From Anaerolineae bacterium (GTDB lineage: Bacteria > Chloroflexota > Anaerolineae > JAAYZQ01): a stretch of DNA of 27,448 nt. Position numbers and translations under genes: made by a program. The notes below the pieces were generated by a model. That model made no database searches and was not told where the DNA came from. It saw nothing but the letters and a program-made list of their open reading frames with translations. The DNA is taken from NCBI GenBank assembly GCA_016929795.1, contig JAFGIA010000039.1, positions 1-27,448 of the forward strand. The letters are read 5' to 3'. Below are positions 20,650-27,448 of this stretch, in pieces. Numbering within the stretch: position 1 is the first letter of the stretch; every line of letters starts with the position of its first letter.

Positions 20650-23600
20650 GCCAGCCACTATCCTTCCAGCAAGTCATCATGCATCTGGAGCAATATTGGG
20701 CCGACCGCGGATGCCTCATCTGGCAACCGTACAGCGAAAAGGTGGGTGCTGGCACCAACAACCCCGGCACCACCCTCCGCGTCCTGGGACCCGAGCCGTG
20801 GAACGTCGCCTACGTCGAGCCCTCCTACCGGCCCGACGACGGCCGCTACGCCGAAAACCCCAACCGGATGCAGATGCACACCCAATACCAGGTCATCCTA
20901 AAGCCCGACCCCGGTAACCCTCAGGAGCTCTACCTCGGCAGCCTCGAGGCCATCGGCATCGACATGCGCGAGCACGACGTCCGTTTCGTCGAGGACAAGT
21001 GGGAGAGCCCTGTGCTCGGCTCCTGGGGCCTCGGCTGGGAGGTGTGGCTTGACGGGCAGGAGATCAGCCAGTACACATATTTCCAGCAAGCCGGTGGCCT
21101 CACCCTTGACCCCGTCGCCGTCGAGCTGACATATGGCCTGGAGCGGATCGTCATGTACCTGCAAAAGGTGCGTTCCGTGTGGGAGATCAATTGGGATGGC
21201 CTGCACACCTACGGCGACATCTATATGCGGCCTGAGGTCGAGCACTGCACCTACAATTTTGAGCTCGCCGACGTCGAGCGCGTCACCCGTATGTACGACC
21301 TTTCCGAGGCCGAGGCGCGTGCTGCCATCGCGCGCGGCCTGGTCATTCCCGCCTACGACCACATCCTGCGCTGTTCCCACTTTTTCAACGTCCTCGACGC
21401 CCGCGGCGCCATTGGCGTCACCGAGCGCGCCGCCTATTTCGCCCGCATGCGCGACCTCAGCCGCGAGGTCGCCCGCCTCTACGTCGCCCAGCGCGAAGAG
21501 ATGGGCTTCCCCTTTATGAAAGCAGCCACTGACAATGCCCTGCGGGCAGCCGAAGAAACCAGTGAAGGGACTGCCGTCGAACCGTCACATCAGGAGCCCC
21601 CTGGCCGTTCTGCCCTGTTACTCGAAATCGGGACGGAAGAGCTGCCGGTGGGCGATCTGGCGTTGGCGCTGACCCAATTGGGGCGGGCAGTGCCCGAGAT
21701 GCTGGCCGAGGCGCGGCTCGAGTACGAGTCAGTGCGCGTGGTGGGCACACCGCGCCGCCAGGCAGTGTTGGTGCAAGGGCTGGTAGCGCGCCAGGCGGAT
21801 CGCACGGCGGAGGTGCAAGGCCCACCCGCAAAGGTTGCGTACGACGCCGACGGCCACCCCACGCGCGCCGCCGAGGGCTTTGCCCGCAAGCAGGGCCTCC
21901 CCGTCGAGAATCTGCGCATCGTGACCGAGGACGACAAGTCGTACGTCGTCGCCACCGTGACCGAGGCGGGCCGGCCAGCCGCCGACGTGCTGGCCGAGGC
22001 ACTGCCGGCGCTTGTCGCCGGGCTCCGCTTCCCGCGCGCCATCCGCTGGAACCAGACCAACGTCGCCTTCTCGCGCCCCATCCGCTGGTTCGTCGCCCTG
22101 CTCGGCAACACCGCCATCCCCTTTGAATACGCCGGCATCCACAGCGGGCGCACCACCCGTGGCATCCGGCCCTATGGATCGCCGGCCATCCGTCTCGACA
22201 CTGCCGACGACTATTTGCCCGCCATGGCAGCACACCACGTGGTGGTCGACCTCGACGAGCGCCGCGAGTCAGTGCGCACCCAGGTGGCAGCCCTCGCCGC
22301 GTCCGTCGGCGGGAGCGTCCCCGACGACCCGGCGCTCCTCGAAGAGGTCACCAACTTGATCGAGTACCCTACCGCCGTGCTCGGCCAGTTCGAGCCCGAA
22401 TACCTCGCCCTTCCATCCGACGTCCTCATCACCGTCATGAAAAAGCACCAGCGCTTCTTCCCCATCGTCGACGACGCTGGCGACGGCCGCCTGCTGCCCT
22501 ACTTTATCGCCGTCCGCAACGGCGATGACGAGCATCTTGACGTCGTGCGCCAGGGCTACGAGGACGTCATCCGGGCTCGCTTTGCCGACGCCAAGTTCTT
22601 TTACGAGAACGACGTCCGCCAGCCGCTCGACGCCTTCCTGCCGCGCCTCGACACCCTCACCTTCCAGCAGAACCTCGGCTCGATGCTCGACAAGAGCCGC
22701 CGGCTGGAGGCGCTCGCGCCCACCGTCGCGCGCGCGCTCGACCTTGACGCCGACGCCATCGCGTTCACCCGCCGCGCCGCTCAGCTCGCCAAGGCCGACC
22801 TCGCCACTCAGCTCGTCGTCGAGTTCACCAGTCTGCAAGGCCTGATGGGCAGCCACTACTCGACCTTGTCGGGCGAGGAACGCGCAGTGTCTACCGCCAT
22901 CTTTGAGCACTACCTGCCGCGCTTTGCCGGCGACGAAGTGCCGGAGAGCGGCCCCGGCCTTGCCCTTGGCCTTGCCGACAGGGTCGACAGCCTCGTCGGC
23001 CTCTTTGCTGCCGGCCTCGCGCCCACCGGCTCTGCCGACCCCTACCAACTGCGCCGCGCCGCCCTCGGCATCGTCGAAAGCCTCATCGAGCGCCAGGCAT
23101 CCCTCGACTTGAGATCCTTGATGGCCGAGGCGGCAGCCTTGATGCCGCTCTCCGTCGGTGCCCAGGTGCTCGATGAGGTCGCTGCCTTTGTCGCCGAGCG
23201 CCTCCGTGGCTGGCTGCGCGACCGCGGCTTCCGCCACGACGTCGTCGACGCCATCCTCGCCGCGCGTGCCCACGACCCCTATGCCGCCTACCGCGCTGCG
23301 GGCCAGCTCACCGCCTGGGTCGAGCGCGACGACTGGGCCGACTTGTTGAATGCCTACGGGCGCTGCATCCGCATCGTCCGCGATCGCCCCGAGCGCGACG
23401 AGTTCCGTCCTGGCGTGGACGCGGACCCGTCGACCGTGGCGCTGCGCCATGCCTACGACACCGCCCGCACCCAGGTGCACCCCGATAGCGACGTCGACCG
23501 CCTGCTCACCGCCATCCACCCCATGATCCCGGCCATCAACCGCTTTTTCGACGACGTCCTGGTCATGCACGACGACGAGGCCCTACGCCGCGCCCGCCTC

Positions 23601-23669
23601 GGCCTCCTCTTTGACATCTGGGCTCTGAGCGACGGCATCGTCGACCTGACCCGACTTGAAGGATTCTGA
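20646..23669 (+). CDS. glyQS: Glycyl-tRNA synthetase, alpha and beta subunits fused
   Basis: A single 1007-residue chain covering both subunits of the bacterial alpha2beta2-type glycyl-tRNA synthetase, which charges tRNA-Gly. Residues 1 to about 290 are the class II catalytic alpha part (starts [25 protein letters not shown], with [24 protein letters not shown]). A linker of about 30 residues ([18 protein letters not shown]) leads to the beta part, which begins [11 protein letters not shown] (about 322-335) and contains the HD-like and anticodon-binding regions up to the end. Most bacteria keep glyQ and glyS separate; fused forms are known, for example in Chlamydia. The ATG overlaps the recO stop. 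No frameshift is seen across the junction, so the fusion looks genuine. Confidence 0.96.
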   Translation: MSQPLSFQQVIMHLEQYWADRGCLIWQPYSEKVGAGTNNPGTTLRVLGPEPWNVAYVEPSYRPDDGRYAENPNRMQMHTQYQVILKPDPGNPQELYLGSLEAIGIDMREHDVRFVEDKWESPVLGSWGLGWEVWLDGQEISQYTYFQQAGGLTLDPVAVELTYGLERIVMYLQKVRSVWEINWDGLHTYGDIYMRPEVEHCTYNFELADVERVTRMYDLSEAEARAAIARGLVIPAYDHILRCSHFFNVLDARGAIGVTERAAYFARMRDLSREVARLYVAQREEMGFPFMKAATDNALRAAEETSEGTAVEPSHQEPPGRSALLLEIGTEELPVGDLALALTQLGRAVPEMLAEARLEYESVRVVGTPRRQAVLVQGLVARQADRTAEVQGPPAKVAYDADGHPTRAAEGFARKQGLPVENLRIVTEDDKSYVVATVTEAGRPAADVLAEALPALVAGLRFPRAIRWNQTNVAFSRPIRWFVALLGNTAIPFEYAGIHSGRTTRGIRPYGSPAIRLDTADDYLPAMAAHHVVVDLDERRESVRTQVAALAASVGGSVPDDPALLEEVTNLIEYPTAVLGQFEPEYLALPSDVLITVMKKHQRFFPIVDDAGDGRLLPYFIAVRNGDDEHLDVVRQGYEDVIRARFADAKFFYENDVRQPLDAFLPRLDTLTFQQNLGSMLDKSRRLEALAPTVARALDLDADAIAFTRRAAQLAKADLATQLVVEFTSLQGLMGSHYSTLSGEERAVSTAIFEHYLPRFAGDEVPESGPGLALGLADRVDSLVGLFAAGLAPTGSADPYQLRRAALGIVESLIERQASLDLRSLMAEAAALMPLSVGAQVLDEVAAFVAERLRGWLRDRGFRHDVVDAILAARAHDPYAAYRAAGQLTAWVERDDWADLLNAYGRCIRIVRDRPERDEFRPGVDADPSTVALRHAYDTARTQVHPDSDVDRLLTAIHPMIPAINRFFDDVLVMHDDEALRRARLGLLFDIWALSDGIVDLTRLEGF

Positions 23670-23718
23670 TGATAAACCAACAGCATCACTTGCCGGGGGA
23701 ATTACACAGGAGGTAGCT

Positions 23719-24510
23719 ATGCTCAAAGACTATCGCACCGCGCTCATCACCGGCGCGTCCGGCGGCATCGGCAAAGCCTTCGCCTGCCAGCTTGCCGCCC
23801 GCCGCATCGACCTGGTCCTCGTAGCCCGCAGCGAGGGCGCACTGCGGGCGCTTGCGGGCGAGCTGGCTGACGCACACGGCATTCGCACCCACGTCGTCGT
23901 CGCCGACCTCGCCGTCCCCGGCGCCGCCCAGCGCCTATACGACGACGTCACCGCCCTCGGCTGGCCGATCGACCTTCTGATCAACAACGCCGGCTTTGGC
24001 CAGGCGGGCGCGTTCGCCGAGCTGCCCTTTGATGCCCAGTCGCGCATGGTACATCTGAACGTCAATGCCGTCGTAGAGTTGACGCGTCTCTTTCTCCCTG
24101 CCATGATCGAGCGCCAGTGCGGTGGGATGATCAACCTCGGCTCCACCGCTGCCTTCCAGCCTGTCCCCTTCATGGCCGTCTACGGCGCCACCAAGGCCTT
24201 TGTATTGAGCTTTTCCGAGGCGGTGGCTCAGGAAGTGGCGCGCCATGGCGTGCGCGTGATGGCCCTCTGCCCTGGCGAGACCGCCACAGGCTTTCAGGAC
24301 GTAGCGGGTGTGGCCCAGGGGCGACGCGACAGGATGCCCTCCGCCGGTCAGGTGGTCACGCTGGCACTCGACGCGTTCGAGCGGGGCAAGCGTGCCTATA
24401 TCCCGGGCTTTCTGAACAAGACGATCGCCTTCTTTTCCAGCCGGCTCTTGCCCAGTCGTTGGGTCACGCGTGGCGCCGAGTTCTGGATCGGTGCGCGCAA
24501 ACCAGGCTAA
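23719..24510 (+). CDS. Short-chain dehydrogenase/reductase (SDR)
   Basis: A 263-residue classical SDR using NAD(P)H. The cofactor loop is TGASGGIG (11-18). An arginine after the second strand (ARSEG) favours NADPH. NNAG is at 89-92, and the catalytic Ser 142, Tyr 155 and Lys 159 lie in GSTAAFQPVPFMAVYGATK. The substrate is unknown; the sequence resembles the DltE/YdfG-like group. The start is ATG 23719, five bases after AGGAGG; the open frame extending back to 23656 overlaps glyQS and is unlikely. It is 49 bp after glyQS and ends 47 bp from the convergent EcfT gene. Confidence 0.92.
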   Translation: MLKDYRTALITGASGGIGKAFACQLAARRIDLVLVARSEGALRALAGELADAHGIRTHVVVADLAVPGAAQRLYDDVTALGWPIDLLINNAGFGQAGAFAELPFDAQSRMVHLNVNAVVELTRLFLPAMIERQCGGMINLGSTAAFQPVPFMAVYGATKAFVLSFSEAVAQEVARHGVRVMALCPGETATGFQDVAGVAQGRRDRMPSAGQVVTLALDAFERGKRAYIPGFLNKTIAFFSSRLLPSRWVTRGAEFWIGARKPG

Positions 24511-24557
24511 GCCGCACCTCTTCTATTTCTTCGATCCCTTCATGGCGTGGGGGTTCC

Positions 24558-25355
24558 CTACCATGGCGCCGCCCCCAATCCCACCCCATAGCGCACGACC
24601 ATCAGCCCGGCAAACGCCGCGCCCGTCAACAGCACAAACGCCCAATCGCCGGCCCCAAAGTGCAGGCTGTGTAGCGACGTGCGCTTGGCCGGGTAGCCCA
24701 GCCCACGCGCAGCCAGCGCCAGCCCCAGGTTGTCGCTCAGCCGCAAGCCGGCAATCACCGTCGCCACCAGGATCGGCACGTACGCCCGCGCCCGCTGCAA
24801 CAGGCTCCCTCGCTCGACGATCCACCCGCGCGCCTGCTGCGCCTCCGACACCGTCACGAATAGTCCATACACCGTCGGCAGGTAGCGGATCGCCAACCCC
24901 AGCGTCAGCCCCCACGTGTAAGGCAGCCCCAGGCGCACCAACCCCGCCACCAGGTCGTTTGCCTCCGTCGTCACCAGCAGCAGTGCGGCAATGAACGTCA
25001 GCGCCGCCGCCCGCAGCGCAAAGCTTACCCCCACCAGCATGCCCTCGACCGTCAGCCGCACCGGACCGAGCGCCACCAGCGCTGGCCCGGGACCCGGCGC
25101 GAAAAAGGGCTGCAGGATCAGGATCACCGCCACCAGCGGCAGCAGCCGCGCCCACAGCCAGCGTACCCGCTCGGCAGGCACCCGTGCCGCCAGGAGGAAC
25201 AGGTGTGTCCCGATCAGCAAGCCGACCTGCACCGTGATATGCTGGAAGACGAGGCCGGTGGCACCCATCAACAGAGTCACCCACAACTTGGTGCGTGGAT
25301 CGAGATGATGGAGCCACGAGTCGCCAGGCAGGTAGACGTCAAAACGCTGGCTCAC
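24558..25355 (-). CDS. ecfT: ECF transporter transmembrane scaffold EcfT (CbiQ family)
   Basis: A 265-residue membrane protein that links the vitamin- or metal-binding S component to the two ATPases of an energy-coupling-factor importer. The start (LPGDSWLHHLDPRTKLWVTL) carries the conserved H-x-L-D-P-R-x-K motif. There are about five to six helices. The two ATPase-contact motifs are seen as SEAQQARGW (about 178-186) and LALAARGLGYP (about 214-224), each with the A-R-G core. The start is GTG 25355 and overlaps the TGA of the upstream ATPase gene (GTGA), so the two are coupled. No S component is present in this window, as expected for a shared group II module, though one could lie to the right. 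Confidence 0.93.
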   Translation of the reverse strand: MSQRFDVYLPGDSWLHHLDPRTKLWVTLLMGATGLVFQHITVQVGLLIGTHLFLLAARVPAERVRWLWARLLPLVAVILILQPFFAPGPGPALVALGPVRLTVEGMLVGVSFALRAAALTFIAALLLVTTEANDLVAGLVRLGLPYTWGLTLGLAIRYLPTVYGLFVTVSEAQQARGWIVERGSLLQRARAYVPILVATVIAGLRLSDNLGLALAARGLGYPAKRTSLHSLHFGAGDWAFVLLTGAAFAGLMVVRYGVGLGAAPW

Positions 25356-26206
25356 AGCATCGGTTCCCTGCCCATGCTGCCTGCCAGTGCCGCATAGGCA
25401 TCGACGAACGCCTCCACCGTCATCACGCCGGCCCCCATGCCCGGCGCCGCCAGCGCTGCCGCCAGGGCCGCCACAGGCGGCAGGTCGAGTGAGGCGCGTT
25501 CGATCAGCTCGGGCCGCTGAAAGATGGCTGCCGGCCTGTCATCGGCCACGATCCTGCCTTCGTGGAGCACCACAGCCCGCTGCGCGTGCTGCGCCACCAG
25601 CTCCATATCGTGCGTCACCAGCAAGATGGTGCGCCCCCGCGCGTGCATCTCCCCCAGCCACCCAAACGTCTCTTCCAGCCCACCGGCGTCGAGGCCCACC
25701 GTCGGCTCGTCCAGCACCAAGATCGGCGGGTCCATCGCCGCCAGCGACGCGAGCGTGACGCGCCGCCGTGCCCCATAGCTCAGGATCGCCGGCGGCCGTT
25801 CGGCAACGTGAGCCAGGGCAAACCGCTCGAGTGCCGCCTCCACCCTCGCCTCCACCTCGTCCCCCGCCAGCCCCAGGTTCGTGGGCCCAAAGGCCACTTC
25901 TTCCCGCACCGTTGCGTTGAAAATCTGCTGCTCCGGATGCTGAAAGAGAAAACCCACCTGCCACGCCACGTCGCCCACCGGCCGCCCCGCCACCGGCTTG
26001 CCCATCACCGTCACTGCGCCGCGCCCGGATCGCAGCAGCCCGTTCATCTGCTTTGCCAGCGTCGTCTTGCCCGATCCGTTGGCCCCCACCAGCGCCACGA
26101 ACTGTCCCGCCGCGATCACGAGATCGATCCCACGTAGCACGGGCCTGCCCGGCTCGTACCAGAACCACAGGTCCCGCACCTCGAGCGCCGGAGCAGTGAC
26201 CGTCAT
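25352..26206 (-). CDS. ecfA: ECF transporter ATPase, EcfA-type, with LSYGA signature
   Basis: A 284-residue ATPase. Walker A is GANGSGKT (41-48), the Q loop FQHPEQQIF (89-96) is typical of ECF ATPases, Walker B is ILVLDEPT (162-169) and the switch histidine is His 199 in LLVTHD. The ABC signature, however, reads LSYGARRR (142-149) where LSGGQRRR is expected, replacing the second glycine by tyrosine and Gln by Ala. A C-terminal extension of about 60 residues follows. The start is ATG 26206 with only a weak G-rich ribosome site. It is 88 bp after the other ATPase gene, and the gap carries a nine-pair hairpin. Together the two ATPases should form the heterodimer under EcfT. Confidence 0.93.
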   Translation of the reverse strand: MTVTAPALEVRDLWFWYEPGRPVLRGIDLVIAAGQFVALVGANGSGKTTLAKQMNGLLRSGRGAVTVMGKPVAGRPVGDVAWQVGFLFQHPEQQIFNATVREEVAFGPTNLGLAGDEVEARVEAALERFALAHVAERPPAILSYGARRRVTLASLAAMDPPILVLDEPTVGLDAGGLEETFGWLGEMHARGRTILLVTHDMELVAQHAQRAVVLHEGRIVADDRPAAIFQRPELIERASLDLPPVAALAAALAAPGMGAGVMTVEAFVDAYAALAGSMGREPML

Positions 26207-26227
26207 CGCCCCGTCCCCGGCCTGCTC

Positions 26228-26249
26228 GCGGCGGACCCCAGTCCGCCGC
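26228..26249. other. GC-rich hairpin between the two ECF ATPase genes
   Basis: GCGGCGGAC and GTCCGCCGC form a perfect nine-pair stem with a four-base loop in the 88-bp gap. There is no T-tract on the minus strand. It may stabilise or process the message, or adjust the ratio of the two ATPases. Confidence 0.6.
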
Positions 26250-26294
26250 TTTCCCTGCCGCGCACTCTACCCACAGCCATACCCCACATCTCGT

Positions 26295-27170
26295 TCACGG
26301 CCTGCCCCACCCAAGCCGCTCTGCCAGCGCCTCGCGCGCCTGCGCGACGGTGGAAAACTCGAACCCCATCCCCAGCCGCCGGTTCAGCGCCGCCGCCAGC
26401 CTGGCGAGCTGCGGGCTCGCCACGCCAAGCGCCGCGAGTTGCTCCGGCCTGGCAAACATCTCGCCCGGCGCACCCTCCAGCACAAATCGGCCGCCTGCCA
26501 GCACCAGCAACCGGCTTGCAAAGGCGGCTGCCGCTTCCGGGTCACTCTCCGTCATCACGATCGTCACCGGCTCCGCCCGCCGCTGCAGGTCCGACAGCGC
26601 CGCCAGCAGGTCCCGCCTGCCTGCCGGATCGAGTCCCCCCATCGGCTCGTCCAGGATCAACACCCGTGGGTGCATTGCCAGCACCGAGGCGAGGGCCAGC
26701 CGCTTTTTCTCCCCACCCGACAGCTCCGCCGGCCGCCTGTGTCGGTATCTGTCGATCTGGAAAAAGTCGAGCATCTCGTCGACCCGCGCCCGGACCTCTG
26801 CCACCGGCAGCCCTAGGTTTTCGAGCCCCCACGCCACCTCGGCCTCCACCGTCGGGTTAAAGAGCTGCGCCTCGACCTCTTGCAGCACCAGGCCCACAAG
26901 GTCGGCCAGTTCTGGCGGCGGGTGATCGTGCGTGTCTCGCCCGGCGACGACGATCCGGCCCTCCATCTGCCCGCCCGTCAGGTGCGGCGCCAGCCCGGCA
27001 AGAAGCAGGCACAGCGTCGTCTTGCCCACGTCGCTGGCGCCCATCACCGTCACCCACTCCCCTGGCTCCACGGTCAGGTTGAGCCCCTCCAGCACCCACG
27101 GCGTATCTTCCCCCGGCGCCAGTGCCGGGTACGCAAACCGCAGAGACTCAATCTGGATAGCAGCAGTCAC
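26295..27170 (-). CDS. ecfA: ECF transporter ATPase, EcfA-type, lacking the switch histidine
   Basis: A 291-residue ATPase. Walker A is GASDVGKT (44-51), the Q loop is VLQEVEAQLF (95-104), the signature LSGGEKKR (150-157) is intact, and Walker B is VLILDEPM (170-177). Where ABC ATPases have the switch histidine (VTHD) this protein reads VMTESDPEA (about 205-213), with no histidine nearby. The start is GTG 27170, five bases after GGGAG; an in-frame ATG at 27221 would put the dispersed repeat into the protein and is rejected. It is the first gene of the ECF operon. It complements the LSYGA ATPase: each has lost a different motif. Confidence 0.92.
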   Translation of the reverse strand: MTAAIQIESLRFAYPALAPGEDTPWVLEGLNLTVEPGEWVTVMGASDVGKTTLCLLLAGLAPHLTGGQMEGRIVVAGRDTHDHPPPELADLVGLVLQEVEAQLFNPTVEAEVAWGLENLGLPVAEVRARVDEMLDFFQIDRYRHRRPAELSGGEKKRLALASVLAMHPRVLILDEPMGGLDPAGRRDLLAALSDLQRRAEPVTIVMTESDPEAAAAFASRLLVLAGGRFVLEGAPGEMFARPEQLAALGVASPQLARLAAALNRRLGMGFEFSTVAQAREALAERLGWGRP

Positions 27171-27189
27171 GTGTTCTCCCTGCCCTTGC

Positions 27190-27265
27190 CATTGCGAGTT
27201 CATCCATGGCGCCGGCGCCACTCGGCATCCAAGAACCTGCCATTGCGAGCGAAGCGAATCCCCAT
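27190..27265. repeat. Dispersed intergenic repeat, copy B
   Basis: This copy has CATTGCGAGTTCATCCAT at 27190 and CATTGCGAGCGAAGCGAATCCCC at 27241, 51 bp apart, as in copy A at 5650. It contains the palindrome GGCGCCGGCGCC. It lies between the putative promoter and the start of the first ECF ATPase gene, so it would be transcribed into the 5' leader. Confidence 0.8.
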
Positions 27266-27448
27266 CTCCCTCTCAGGCTCTCAGCACCATTGACGCTTCG
27301 CCCTCAGACCAGCCATCGCCAACAAGCATACCACACTTCTGCCGTCCGGGAAAGCGCGGCGGCCTACGCATTTTCATCCCTCGTGGCGCCCGCCGGGCAT
27401 GTTGATTCCCTTGTCCTCTATGCAGTGCGCCCGGCAGGCAATGGTTGC
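27266..27448. other. Right-edge region with no supported gene
   Basis: I see no convincing coding region. Two related GC-rich words, GCGCCCGCCGGGCA (near 27387) and GCGCCCGGCAGGCA (near 27427), suggest another repeat family that continues past the edge. On the minus strand a short open frame from the edge ends in TGA near 27376 and could be the last codons of an outside gene. Confidence 0.4.
27325..27353 (-). promoter_or_regulatory. Weak candidate promoter of the ECF operon
   Basis: On the minus strand TTTCCC (27353-27348), 17 nt, and TATGCT (27330-27325) in the context AGTGTGGTATGCT, which resembles the GTGTGGTATACT of the promoter at 2382. The -35 is poor. It is 155 nt before the GTG start of the first ATPase. 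Confidence 0.3.

Noticed and set aside
22269..23570. Long open frame on the minus strand opposite glyQS
   Set aside because: It mirrors the GC-rich codon pattern of a well-identified gene, has no ribosome site and no recognisable domain.
27171..27221. N-terminal extension of the first ECF ATPase from ATG 27221
   Set aside because: It would translate the dispersed repeat, and a GTG with a well-placed GGGAG ribosome site lies at 27170.
1..27448. CRISPR array, integrase or transposase, phage genes
   Set aside because: No regularly spaced identical repeats with unique spacers and no recombinase motif were seen; the repeats here are short intergenic hairpins and two dispersed copies.

Overview
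The window is a GC-rich, gene-dense stretch of bacterial chromosome. Starts use ATG, GTG and TTG. Sigma-70-type promoters can be read by eye, several with exact 17-nt spacers. A split-type glycyl-tRNA synthetase fused into one chain, an ECF transporter module, a bacterial RIO-type kinase, two-gene Wzz-like/CpsD-like polysaccharide control proteins and intergenic hairpins built from 7-10 nt words suggest a Chloroflexota-like (Anaerolineae-type) organism. That assignment rests on gene content and style only. No rRNA, tRNA, CRISPR array, phage gene or transposase is visible.

Layout. (1) From 10807 down to 1 every gene is on the minus strand: a polytopic membrane protein; a 29-codon mini-gene with its own promoter and two terminator hairpins; an ABC-2 exporter permease; an MFS exporter; a methyltransferase; a tandem-GNAT acetyltransferase; a RIO-like kinase; a second tandem-GNAT protein; a second methyltransferase; then a Dpp/Opp-type permease pair and the start of a third permease. 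(2) From 11017 to 24510 every gene is on the plus strand: a soluble GAF-PAS histidine kinase with its OmpR-type regulator; rubrerythrin; a chelatase AAA+ gene that continues in the -1 frame into a VWA domain; a glycosyltransferase, two Wzz-like proteins and a CpsD-like kinase; recO overlapping a fused glyQS; and a short-chain dehydrogenase. (3) From 27170 to 24558 a minus-strand ECF module encodes two ATPases and the EcfT scaffold, with no substrate-binding S component in view.

Three observations stand out. First, the chelatase AAA+ frame ends two codons after a perfect A AAA AAG heptamer, and a -1 slip there would join it to the VWA frame, giving a ChlI-like protein and a ChlD-like fusion of about 701 residues from one gene. 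Second, the only strong promoter for the ABC-2 exporter lies before a 29-codon ORF and two intrinsic terminators, which is the layout of a leader-peptide attenuator. It heads a co-directional set of efflux, methyl-transfer, acetyl-transfer and kinase genes. Third, the two ECF ATPases carry complementary motif losses (one has LSYGA in place of LSGGQ, the other lacks the switch histidine), which predicts one normal and one degenerate ATP site.

Non-coding structure is also rich. There are two copies of a dispersed repeat of about 75-90 bp (5650-5739 and 27190-27265). Several intergenic spaces hold perfect or near-perfect inverted repeats whose sequence differs from gap to gap while the design stays the same.
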